Below, one piece after another: positions 1 through 10,504 of a DNA stretch of 64,000 nt. The DNA lies in NCBI GenBank assembly GCA_032622095.1, contig CP136068.1:116239509-116303508 (forward strand), given 5' to 3'. The notes beneath the pieces are model-generated. The model saw only the letters and a program-made list of their open reading frames with translations. It was not told the DNA's origin and made no database searches. Made by a program: the position numbers and the translations under genes. This DNA is from Siphonodentalium dalli (taxonomy: Eukaryota; Mollusca; Scaphopoda; Gadilida; Siphonodentaliidae). The stretch's first letter is position 1; the number at the start of each line of letters is the position of its first letter.

Positions 1-52
1 CAGGAGAACCACCATAAGTAGAAAACCCCCATGTACGTGGTATCGACAATCC

Positions 53-1485
53 CGATGGTATCACCAAACCAGACGTTTTGATAAATCAACATATCTTCCC
101 TTAGATGCATCTATATATCTCCCAGTTAAATTGTGATATCCACTATTCAAAACATAATTTCACAAAGCGGAATGTTCCCTCAATGGGATAGCGACCATAG
201 CTTGCTCTCATCCCGATAAATTGAATAGATATTCCGGCTCATTTTCGTTAGGTAGTTCGTTGGAAACATTACTATCAGCCATAGATTGCGGAATGCGTGT
301 ATCAATAGAAAACTATATGTTTAATTAACCATAAAATTGTCAAGCCTGCAGAGCGGTTCGCAAAATACTATCTGCGTCCAAGTGTGGGCACCCACCATAA
401 TGTCGGGTAACAAAGCCGCAGATCGATCCTGCGTTGAGATGTCGCCAAACAGGAGCTGGGATGTCAAAGATGCGAATGATATACTTCACATTTTGACCGT
501 TTCTGCTTGAAAATATCCCATGAATACTATTCGACATTATAGGCCCGGAACTGTACAACGAATGGAAACATTAAATCAGTGTAAATACTGAGTTAGCAGG
601 GACGTGGCTAGAGGGTCCCTATTGGGGGTGTTCACCTTTAGTTTTTAAATGCACCCCTTCCAGTAACTTTAGAAGTTACCCGTTGTAAACTCGATGAAAA
701 CTCGAACCTAAAATGGGGGTGCAAACAGAAGTTACTGCATGGGGTGCATTAAGAAACTATAGGTGAACACCCCCAACAGGGACCCTCTATCCACGTCCCT
801 GCTAACTCATGATTTACACTGATTAAATTTTTCCATTCGTTGTACAGTTCCGGGCCTGTAAGGTCGAACAATACAGAACAGCCTATATTATTAATATGAC
901 ATTAGAACATAAAACACAAACAAACATACACATTTTCACCCTTGCACATGCACCCCCACCCTAAAGATGATCCTGTGCTGGCCTGTCCGAATGATAATTG
1001 GGATATTTCCAAAAAATGTGAAGTATATCATTCGCTTCTTTGACATCCCAGCTCGGGTTTGGCGACATCTCATCGCAGGGTCGATCTGCGGCTTTGATAC
1101 CCGAAATTATTGTGGGTACCTACAGTTGGACGCAGATAGTATTTTTGCGAACCGCTTTGCAGACTAGACAATTTTATGGTTAATTAAACATATATTTTTC
1201 TATCGATACACGCATTATCCGCCATTTATGGCTGATAATTATGTTTCAAACGAACTACTTAACGTCAAAAAGTGTCTACTATTTATGATAAAATCGGAAA
1301 TGAGCCGGAATTTCTATTAAATTTATAGCTATGGTTGCTATCCCATTGAGAGAACATTCCGCTTTGCGAAATTATATTTTGAATAGTGGATATCACCATT
1401 TAACTGGGAAATATATAGATTCATTGGAGGGAAGATATGTTCATTTATCAAAACCACATGGTGTGGTTTCGGTGATACCATTGGG
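53..1485. repeat. 1.4 kb foldback (long inverted repeat)
   Basis: Two diverged inverted arms, about 53-657 and 740-1485, flank a spacer of about 80 bp. The inner ends read TTCACCTTTAG on the left and its counterpart CTATAGGTGAA on the right. The right arm holds an extra piece of about 100 bp near 865-985. Each arm has a short ORF (340-558 minus, 967-1167 plus) with the same peptide core around VKYIIR-FDIPA-VWRH, as expected from arm homology. No known protein is recognised. The left arm may start before the window. It is probably a foldback transposon or an inverted duplication. Confidence 0.75.
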
Positions 1486-1854
1486 TTTGGCGATGGTGTA
1501 GAATGTATAGAAGTAAAACGAGCGAAAAAATCTTCAGATTATTTCCGAAGAAAAAGACGAATATAGTTGAAACTGTCACGTGGTCACTCATATATCTAAT
1601 TATCGATCGATAAAGTGGCGTCATCAACTCGTCGTTTTTTATTAGCTGATCGTGCTATAGTGTAACACGACTGTAACGCTGCATTGTTAGTTTCAATTTA
1701 ATTTCTTTGCATATGTGATCACGAGTCTTGTTTATTTCGCTAGGTACGTGTGGACTGAGGGTTAGCAGTGCGGTTATTTTAGGCAACAGGCTTCGAAGGC
1801 GCCCCAAGCATCGATCTCGAAGTTAAATCCAGTCATTTCCTTTACTTGAATTAC
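1486..1854. other. intergenic or intronic, nothing recognised
   Basis: AT-rich single-copy-looking sequence. I see no ORF with family similarity, no RNA gene and no clear repeat. Confidence 0.4.
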
Positions 1855-2246
1855 ACACATATCCCACGCGGCACGCAAATCTGGAGTGCATCTTTGTCGT
1901 TCCGTGTACTCTATAACCCTTTAGCCAACAAAAGGGCCCTGTGCCAATGCATTCTCTTATATATGCGAGTCGACCATAGGTCGCCTCGCATATATAAGAG
2001 AATGCATTGGCCTAAACAAAATCTTTTTTTAACACTTTTTACCATTTTTTCTTACATTCTTTAACAATTTTATAATTTTTAATGTGTTAAGCCAATGCAT
2101 TCTCTTATATATGCGAGGCGACCTATGGTCGACTCGCATATATAAGAGAATGCATTGGCACAGGGCCCTTCTGTTGGCTAAAGGGGTATAGAGTACACGG
2201 AACGACAAAGATGCACTCCAGATTTGCGTGCCGCGTGGGATATGTG
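1855..2246. mobile_element. foldback element with two 67-bp palindromes
   Basis: The outer arms (CACATATCCCACGCGG at 1855 and its complement ending at 2246) form a long inverted repeat. It includes CCCTTTAGCCAACA and TGTTGGCTAAAGGG, variants of the termini of the TTAA-flanked elements at 37947 and 55430. Here the arm homology continues beyond those termini and no TTAA duplication is seen. Inside lie two copies of the 67-bp palindrome at 1944-2010 and 2092-2158, separated by a T-rich spacer. Non-autonomous, with no coding capacity. Confidence 0.75.
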
Positions 2247-2349
2247 AAACGTGCATTTCGTTTCAAGAGAAGACATATCGGAAGCCGATAGATAATGTAG
2301 AACAGTCAATGATTATTTTTATAAAACTGCCCAAATTACGATCGCAGTA

Positions 2350-2876
2350 TTAAAGGTGGATTATCTCTTTGTAAACATGTATTATATAGTTACCGGGGTA
2401 TAAAATATTAGATCTGAATCGAAGACTCTTGTCCGGAAATGCTTCTATCGATTAATATTCATTTTATTTCGAATATGTTCTGGTCTAAAGATGTGTGGTT
2501 GTTTAGCTAACGAACAATACTGGTTACTGTTAACAGAGACCAGAAATTTTATGGTGTAATTTTGTCACAAATAAACATTAATTATACTCATTATCGCTTA
2601 TAACTATGGAATAAAAAATACAACCAATCAATCTGGGACATTTGGCGTTTGGTGCATAGCCATAGGAACAGCCTAATGTTCTATATCGCTATATAGTATC
2701 ACCCGAATGGTCTGTTCTAAAAATAGACAAATAAACGGTCCCAATAAAATATTCGAAATACAATTAATATTGATTGATAGAAGCCTTTCCGGACAGGGGT
2801 CTTCAGTTCATATTTATTATGTTATACCATGCAACTGTGTCAAATTTGTTATTTAAAGAGATAATCCATCTTTAAA
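2350..2876. repeat. inverted repeat / foldback
   Basis: Left arm 2350-2480 and right arm 2750-2876 are inverted copies. Their outer ends read TTAAAGGTGGATTATCTC and the complement GAGATAATCCATCTTTAA. Inner matches include the GTCCGGAAATGCTTCTATC stretch. No ORF. Probably a MITE-like element. Confidence 0.65.
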
Positions 2877-3196
2877 GTGACGTGAAACACTCGGCGATCA
2901 AATAGAAATGGAGCATAATCTTTCTCAAAGTAGTTATTTTTGTCAATATTAATCCAAATTTACAACACACGTCAGTCTTACATATTTATTAAATGCAATG
3001 ATTATCGATGGCGAAATCATTTGCGTTAATTTATCGCCGATTGTTGCGTCCCGAATCGAGATGTAAATATTTACAATTGAGCGTAGTTCAGACGGTGTTT
3101 TTGAGATTTTGGGCGATGTTAGTAGAATGCTACATTCACCCAGTACCTGAGTACCAATTTATCAGTTTCACGCAAGTCCATAATATGTCTTTAAGC
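2875..3196 (+). repeat. dispersed repeat A, copy 1
   Basis: Direct, diverged copy of 6436-6839, from GTGAAACACTC through CCATAATATGTCTTTAAG. Both copies share the segment around CGAATCGAGATGTAAATAT. No coding potential recognised. The class is unknown. Confidence 0.65.
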
Positions 3197-3699
3197 TGCA
3201 TTTCTTGTTGAATGGGCAGTCCCACCGAAGGAATCCTGAAACAACAGCGAAATTCCCTTTTAAATCGTAGTAAGTATCGAATATGTTTCATGTACATGTT
3301 AGGCAAGCCGTACGTGTATATATACATATAACATAGGCGTGGTCCCAGGCATCACTGCATGCTGCTGTAATTTCTGTAGCGGAAAACAATCAAGAAATTT
3401 AGGTTATCGAGAAAGAACCTTTATGGCTAACTATGTGGCAACCATTTTTAAATATATATTATACTTGGATTGACAGCTTATGATTAAGTTATACGACACT
3501 ATTGATGTGGTGTATATTATTATGCATAAGTTGTTTGCGCATATATATATTCTCTTTGTCTAATGTGTATTTTTTAAACTAATGTTCTGGTATATATACA
3601 ACATTTTCGTGTTTCATTTATCAAGGTGTGGAAAATGCACTTCCTAAGTTAACGTGGCATATATGTATTATATTGTTGGAATTTTTTTTCTGTTTATAG
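3197..3699. other. AT-rich stretch before candidate exon
   Basis: No gene seen. The last bases form a pyrimidine-rich tract and TATAG acceptor leading into the candidate exon at 3700. Confidence 0.35.
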
Positions 3700-3813
3700 G
3701 AAGAAGATGAACTCCTTGGTCCAGCAGAAATCTAATTCTCAAACATTAACAAGCCTCAAGGAAATGCAGGACGACTCACGGGCAGAGGCGAAGGACCCTG
3801 CTGGTCCACAAGC
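3700..3813 (+). CDS. candidate internal exon of secreted Cys-rich protein gene
   Basis: A 114-bp segment lies between a strong 3' splice site (T-run, then TGTTTATAG, at 3691-3699) and a possible donor (AAGC then GTACGT at 3814). One frame stays open through it and encodes a polar, charged peptide beginning KKMNSLVQQK and ending near AKDPAGPQA, with no cysteine. The exon starts and ends in the same phase (two bases carried over). That is the phase required by the cysteine-rich exon at 13150, so the two can be joined in frame. A polar region ahead of a basic Cys-rich domain would suit a propeptide. A signal-peptide exon was not found and may lie outside the window. This rests on splice signals and phase only. 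The alternative is a chance open segment. Confidence 0.35.
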
Positions 3814-3827
3814 GTACGTATAAGAGC

Positions 3828-4612
3828 AATACCACAGCACACCAATCTCTACCATAGCACACCAATCTCTACCATAGCACACCAATCTCCAGTCGACATA
3901 AATTTCGGATCAGTATATCATATAAATTCATCCGAGTCGAACAGGACTGGCCGGAAAGCTATTTCCAGACTTGGGGATATACCAGGAAATTCCTTGTTTT
4001 GATTGGAAGCGGTACCAGAAACCGCTAACCCCGATTGGCTAACCGATATATTGATCTAAATTTAAATACTGGGCGGAACAAAGAGACGCGATATTTTAAT
4101 TTGAGCATGCGCACACATTGACAAATAAGCTTCCTGTTTAAAATATTTTTTTTAAAGAAAGACATTTATTCATCGGTAAAACTCGTTTTCGACGCTTTTA
4201 ATAATCTCATCACAATAGGAAAATGAGTGTTATGTACAGTGGACAAAGACCGAAACGATGTGTTATTGCGTGTGTTTCCTCTATCTTGAAAGAGACAGTT
4301 ATTTCAGAGTTGAAATCCGAACAATTTCAAGTGTTGTCGGCAATATTCGTAAACAGGTCGCGCATAAATTATTCCTTATTTGGAATGTCTGCGACATCAG
4401 TATGACGTCACGATATTGGGGGAAGCCTATTGTTCTGGAAATGGGTTTTTACATGAATTCGTGTCGACGTAATATTATAATTATTACGGAGATGTTTACG
4501 TCGACTGACCAATCTCTACCATAGCACACCAATATCTACCATAACACACCAATATCTACCATAGCACACCAATCTCTACCACAGCACACCAATCTCTACC
4601 ACAGCACACCAG
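3828..4612 (+). repeat. 20-bp tandem repeat split by an insertion
   Basis: The unit ACCATAGCACACCAATCTCT is repeated about three times at 3828-3889 and about five times at 4508-4612. The two blocks are one array interrupted by the element at 3890-4507. Confidence 0.85.
3890..4507. mobile_element. 618-bp non-autonomous DNA element, 9-bp target duplication
   Basis: The termini are inverted repeats, CAGTCGACATAAA at the left and TTTACGTCGACTG at the right, with one mismatch over 13 bp. The element sits inside the 20-bp minisatellite. ACCAATCTC is present immediately on both sides (3881-3889 and 4508-4516), and the array resumes in register after the second copy. A 9-bp duplication fits Mutator-like elements best, but superfamily is not settled by this alone. 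Internal ORFs (for example 4223-4405) show no transposase similarity. Confidence 0.7.
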
Positions 4613-4667
4613 TCATAGTTCCTTTCTTACTCTGTTACCGGCTGGGTACTACATTAGTCTGTGGTGT

Positions 4668-4732
4668 TCTATATTTAGCGCGGGGTTTTCTATATTTAGA
4701 GCGGGGTTTTCTATATTTAGCGCGGGGTTTTC
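4668..4732 (+). repeat. 22-bp tandem repeat, three copies
   Basis: Three copies of a unit built on TCTATATTTAGCGCGGGGTT, one copy carrying AGAGC in place of AGCGC. Confidence 0.85.
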
Positions 4733-5448
4733 AAGACAAAATGGCGAAACCGATCGACCAAAGTCAAATTTTCTATGTGCTTTGAGAACTATTCCCGCAA
4801 TGAAACTTATTGACAGAATGGAGAATAAGAGCGGTAGTTTTATTGAAGATTTTCGTACACTCCTTAGAAAAATGGTAGCAGATTAGAACTCTTGTGTTTG
4901 ACTTGCCATGGATGTTGTCGTCCATGTGCGTTTATACTTTTGTGGTTATAAGTACACGGAGAACCAAATCACACCGTTCGCAATAGAGTTTTTGGCTCTA
5001 GATGGACTTTCCACCAAACGTGGCCGGTAGCAGCCCAAGCTCCATGCAGAGTTCAGTCCCCTGCTACGCAAGACTTACCGCTACCATGCAGCACCTACAC
5101 AAAATGTGAAGACTTGTGTAGGCTACAGTTCATTCTGCTTTATTCTGAGCAACTGAACTTTCCATATTCACTTGAAAATAAGTTGTCTAGATAAATTAAG
5201 CCAGAATATATTGTAAGTGAAAAAACACTTAAATATTAATAAAAATTAAATTAATTAAATTTAATTAAGAAAAAACACATGTCGTTAGATGTCAGACATA
5301 GCGTAGCGAAGGAACTGAACTCTGTTTTGCAGCTTGGTAACAGCCGTATTACCCAATCATCAAGGGATGTAAACCCCACATGGAGTTTGACGAATGATAG
5401 TGATTGCATGTCCGGGTGACGTTTGACGATAGTGTGTCTCTTCCGGGC
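4733..5448. other. no gene recognised
   Basis: Sequence with short open stretches but no supported gene. The 5230-5275 part is almost pure A and T (TTAATTAAATTTAATTAAG). Confidence 0.35.
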
Positions 5449-5770
5449 CAAGAAGGCAGCACAATGCTACTGGCTAATCACACACAAATGGTATAAACGC
5501 TCTTTATTATTTCCAAATAAGGAATTGAGCAACAAAGAACGCTCTTTATGTTTACCATCATAATATAAAGAAACACCAAGGAAGTAACCTTTTATGCTTT
5601 GTTTACATAACAATCGTCAAATTTACGACAATAACATACTGTTTATGAGATATTTCTCATTTGTATATTAACAAAGTCTGTCTATATTTGAATATTATAT
5701 TCGTTTGTAGCGGTTTTTGACAGGTGGAAATATGTTCACAGGATACCCACCGAGGCCTTCCGTACCTTTA
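5449..5770 (+). repeat. dispersed repeat B, copy 1
   Basis: Direct copy of 41461-41772. Both start CAGCACAATGCTACTGGC, share AACGCTCTTTATGTTTACC, and end near CCGTACCTTTAA. The second copy has inverted TTTAAAGG-type ends, so this looks like a truncated MITE-like repeat. Confidence 0.7.
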
Positions 5771-6057
5771 AGGTATACTGCATTTTTTTTCTTTTCAATA
5801 TCAGAATACAGAATGCTATTAAGAAGTGACACAAAACACAGAACATTTTTTTAATTATAAGTATTGAGCAGTGAGAAATATTTGAGTCGAGGAAACCAGT
5901 AACGAAAGGCGATATTAACATGATTTCTGTCAGCGAATAATTGTTTACGTTCCAATGAATATTAAAATGTACTGAAAACAAACTGCTAATGGGTGCCATA
6001 CTTTCATAAACACAAATTATGTATTAATGGTGTAACGACAGATTTCGTTCTTTATTT

Positions 6058-6336
6058 TGTCTCAAAAAATAGGAGATGGGGATGTTTGGATCTCTAGTTT
6101 AACGACATTTTTCGGTCTTTGTAGTTTAACGACATTTTTCGGTCTTTAATAGTTTAATGACATTTTTCGGTCTTTATAATATCTCAAGATATAGGGGGTA
6201 TTTGGATCTCTAGTTTAACGACATTTTTCGGTCTTTATAGTTTTAACGACATTTTCGGTCTTTAATATATCAAGATATAGGGGCCCTTAGTGGGTATTTG
6301 GATCTCTAGTTTAACGACATTTTTCGGTCTTTGATA
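6058..6336 (+). repeat. tandem repeat with unit of about 26 bp and spacers
   Basis: About six copies of TTTAACGACATTTTTCGGTC, some separated by a longer linker containing TATCTCAAGATATAGGGG. The result is an irregular higher-order pattern. Confidence 0.8.
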
Positions 6337-6435
6337 GCAAAATGGAAGAAGTACATCTTTGGAAAGATGTGGTGGCCCTAAAAAGTAAAGTTGTTTGGTG
6401 ATCTTGAAATGCAGTTTTTCTGAACAGTCTTGATT

Positions 6436-6839
6436 AAAGTGATGTGAAACACTCCGGCAGACACCGGACAGAGTGATCAAATAGAAATTAAGAATAATCT
6501 TTCTCAAAGTAGTTATTTGTTACGAATATTAATCCAAATGGATGATACACAACGTCATTCTTATATAATAGTTAAATGCAATGACTCTCAATGGCGAAAT
6601 CATTTTTGTTTAATTATAGCCGATAGTTGCGCCCCGAATCGAGATGTAAATATTTACAATTTGGAGTAGTTCAGACGATGTTCTCTATGAAGTGGTGTGG
6701 TAGATTTGTTTGGAAATTTTCAGTGATGTTAGTAGAATGATAACATTCCCCAGGTTGGCAAAGTGCCTGCCTGAGCACTAACTTATCAATTTCTCGCACC
6801 CGAAAAAGTCCATAACAAGTCCATAATATGTCTTTAAGC
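6436..6839 (+). repeat. dispersed repeat A, copy 2
   Basis: Direct copy of 2875-3196 with several small insertions. Confidence 0.65.
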
Positions 6840-8040
6840 ATATATATAAATCTCCGAAAACAAAAATTCTAAAGCATGAAACGATTTGCTATATTTCCAG
6901 GGCATATATTTCATCTGATTTTGCGAGAATCCATATATACTTTTTCACGAGAATCCAGGGTAATTTGCGAGAATATTTACGAGAATCTATATTTGGATTA
7001 TCGCCGAAATATAAGCCCTGATTTCACTCTGAAGTGTGCCTAAATGGCATAAATTGTACCGTGGTTCCCATGTTCGCCAAAGTGGCATAAATTTATTTCA
7101 GGATAATACTAATGGGCATTCATTTATATCACTGATATCAGGACAATAAATAGCCATTTCCATTGCATGGAACAGAAAAGAGCGTTATTGTTTATCGGTG
7201 TTGTTTTTGGAAGTGGTGGTAGTTCAATTTTATACGTTTCGACCCCCAATAAGTATTTCCGAACAAATGAATTATTAACAAGCGTGACATGACATCATTG
7301 ACGAAGATAATTAACACCGATCTACGAGAAGTACGTACCAGTAGTGGCAGTAGCCAAATACCTTAAGGTAATTGACAGTCTTTCGGCTGCTATTATCTGA
7401 TTATTGATATTCTCATGTTGGTATCCTGCTTCTCTATTAGCCACCATGGAAAGAAGCAGAGCAAACATATCAGGTTTTAAAGTACACTAAGTTGAAGAAC
7501 TGCCAGAAGTTGGCAGAACTTCCAGAAGGCAAAAAACTAAACAAAGACAATGCAGGCAACAATAATGGCGATATCTGCTTGATTTAGCCACCCATAAACA
7601 CTTTTATATATTGCGTATCCTCGCGGTGGGGTTTACATATTGCATTCAGAAAATAAATTATATTTGTCCTCCAATAAAATTGCCATTTTAGTTACGTTTT
7701 GTATCGCAAACGATGAATCTTCTAATTTCCATGGTAGCTGCCATTTGTATTGGGTAACGTGATCACCTAACGAGATCAGGGGAGATAATCAAAAAGTTAC
7801 AGATAACCAGTAGATCCGCCCAACGCGTAATAGTATTATTAATAGTACAAGAACAAAGGATCATTGAAATCTGCGATTATACAAATCAACTTCGCAGGTG
7901 CGGTGGATATTTGCAGAACTGATCTTACCATTGTGTTATCTACACAAAATTGACTATTATTGATCAAATAACATCGCCATCATAAATTAAATAAATGAAA
8001 CAAAAATTTCTCTGCCTGGAGTAATACAAAAAATGGCGAC
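6840..8040. other. no gene recognised
   Basis: Includes a short cluster of GCGAGAATMNATAT-like motifs at 6930-7010. Nothing else is supported. Confidence 0.35.
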
Positions 8041-9480
8041 GTCTTCATGGAATTCTATCATTTCTGCGCATGCGCAAGAAACTTCCAAATAAGGAGTTGC
8101 CATATAAGGAAACTGCAATCTCAATAATTACCAAGCAATTCAAGTCTTAAAATGAACTAAAATTTAACATTTTCTTCAAAAAATTTACATTTTTATCTCT
8201 CGCGACATAATTGTCACCAATAAAAACAAATTTGATTCATCGTGGAAGTTAGTCGGTGACTATAAATAATGTCACCATTCAACTGAATGTTGTTGAGCAT
8301 ATTTCAACCAATTTTGGAAGTTTAAATGAATATTTTCTTCACACGCAAAGTAAAATTGACAAATTTCAGGATTTTAGCCTGCTTCGTTGGGACCAAAATT
8401 TGTTGTGCACACTCAAGGAACGTCTACCGTCACTCGCTAGACCAAATTATGCCATGACCATGCTATAAACTAGCTTTAAATTGGCAAAACAATGAATTAT
8501 TTTTGGTTGAACAAATTTACATGGGAATCTCCATAGAGAACGATTATATTTCGATAAAAACGAAAATAATGCGAAATGAAAGTCGGCACTCGTCAGAATG
8601 GTGCAGAATAACATACGAGTCATGTTATATGCGAAAAATTGACCTCATTCGATTAATTAGTCTCGTAATTAAGGAATCAATGGCGCTCGGACATGTGAAA
8701 TGTAAACACGCATCAAACACGCATCAAATTTACCTTTTGTGAGAATAACAAAAGCGCAACCTTGATCAAAGTAATACAATACACAACAACACATAGAATA
8801 AAACTGATATAAACACGGTATAAGTGAGAATAAGACGCGTATTTAGACGTGGAACTTGACAATATTTCTTCGCTTCGTTCGCAGAACCGACGCTATAAAT
8901 ATATCTGCTCAAGGCGATCAAGATTACCGAGATGCAGCTATCTGATTGGAAACAAATACCAAGCAATAATCCTAACATAAAAGTCAGAAATGTTGTTTCA
9001 TGATCGAACTGCGGACCTGATAATTTTTAATTAGTTAATAACATGATTCAGACATCAACACACTCTTAAAGACGCAATACACCGCTATATAATGTCGTTA
9101 TTTAACTGGGTCGGTGTTTCTTGTTATCAATCGTTTATTGCTTCGTTTTTAGTAAGACCATTGTATCTATTTTGCGCATGCGCAAGTCAATTTCTATATT
9201 TGGAATTTCCATATATGGGATTTGTGTTAACCTCAATACCGATCAAGCCATAACAAATAACCACGCAATTATCTTAGCATAAAAATAAGATATATTGTAA
9301 TTTATGTAACTACGACCCTGATAACCCTGATAACTAATAAAATATACCGGCCAATTCATTTTAAGATCGTTATTACACTTTGCTTTAGGCATAAATACAC
9401 TCTTAAACGCACATAAACGACCCATTGGCGTTAACTTAAATATACTCGGTATTTATTATATTACTTTTTTATTGCTCAGT
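8041..9480 (+). repeat. imperfect internal duplication with TGCGCATGCGCA sites
   Basis: Segments 8050-8150 and 9165-9275 are related: CGCATGCGCAAG, then a TTCCAAATA-like stretch, then CTCAATA and a CCAAGCAATT-like stretch. The area 8930-9010 resembles 9230-9320 in the same way. This suggests an old duplicated repeat. Both copies hold the perfect palindrome TGCGCATGCGCA. Confidence 0.4.
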
Positions 9481-10087
9481 ATAGAGTTAGACCCTCGACA
9501 CCTGTCAATATATTTGGGCTGAATTCATCTGATGCGGTATTATTCCTCGAAATAAACAACAAAGCCGTCGTTACTTCGAAATGTAGTTTGGGCTAACATT
9601 TACACAAATCCTCCATGTGTTCTCAGTCGACACACAGATCATTTCAGAAACAACTGTGAGATAAACACCCAAGGTTGGGTGAAATGAATCTAACATGCAC
9701 GATTATCTATATATGTCGTGATGTAGTGGACAATCCCAAGCTCGCATGGTCGGATTGTCCATTTATTAACGACCATTTTAGGTACCGATTGTCCATTTAT
9801 AAGTGGACAATCTTATGCGCATTAGGTGCAAAATACTATGGCTTCCAATATGTTTACAACAAACTCTAATGAATGAAGAGTTTGAAAAGATATTTCATTA
9901 AATGTGCGCTATTAAATACGTCAAAGCGTCTGTATTTATCTAGGACTAGTTCTTTACGCGGGCAAACAACGCATAGTTACGTAAAACGTCGTCGTATGCC
10001 TTATATAAGCCGATGTTAGTCTCACATCCAATTTGTTAATTTAAGTTTTTTTCTTTCGAGGTTTTCGATCATGTAACAAATAAAACT
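9481..10087. other. no gene recognised; short inverted motifs
   Basis: GTGGACAATC and GATTGTCCA motifs alternate at 9727-9812 and could fold. A TATATAAG at 10002-10009 resembles a TATA box but no gene can be tied to it. Confidence 0.3.
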
Positions 10088-10171
10088 TACAACTCGTCCC
10101 CAGCTTATAAGCGTCGTCCCCAGCTTATAGCGGAATTTAAAAAACCGCTATACAATGGGGACGAGTTGTAG
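10088..10171. repeat. hairpin, 84 bp
   Basis: TACAACTCGTCCCCA on the left pairs with TGGGGACGAGTTGTA on the right. Inside, TTATAGCGG pairs with CCGCTATA around an A/T loop. Confidence 0.75.
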
Positions 10172-10504
10172 ATCATCTATGTCTGCTAATAACGATAAGC
10201 TTAATATAATTCAGTTCAAATATATTCCTCTTGGTTACAATGTCCATTTGCCACACGTTGGGTCCAATACTTCTGCGCGGTTTGACCGTATACATGGCGG
10301 AATGGTCAGTGTGAACCAGATGACTTCCGTTGGCAATTTTAATTACCAAACACGTTACAATTAGTTGCACATACGGGTCGCTATACCTGGCTATATATTT
10401 TTACATGAACTATTCAGACTACAATTCTATGGGCAAATATTTAACGATTTATCTTGATCTATATATATATATCCACCTAAATACATCATCTACGAATTCC
10501 CCAT

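Noticed and set aside
1846-2256. Mirrored 72- and 75-codon ORFs
   Set aside because: They are the two arms of the foldback read in opposite directions; not coding.
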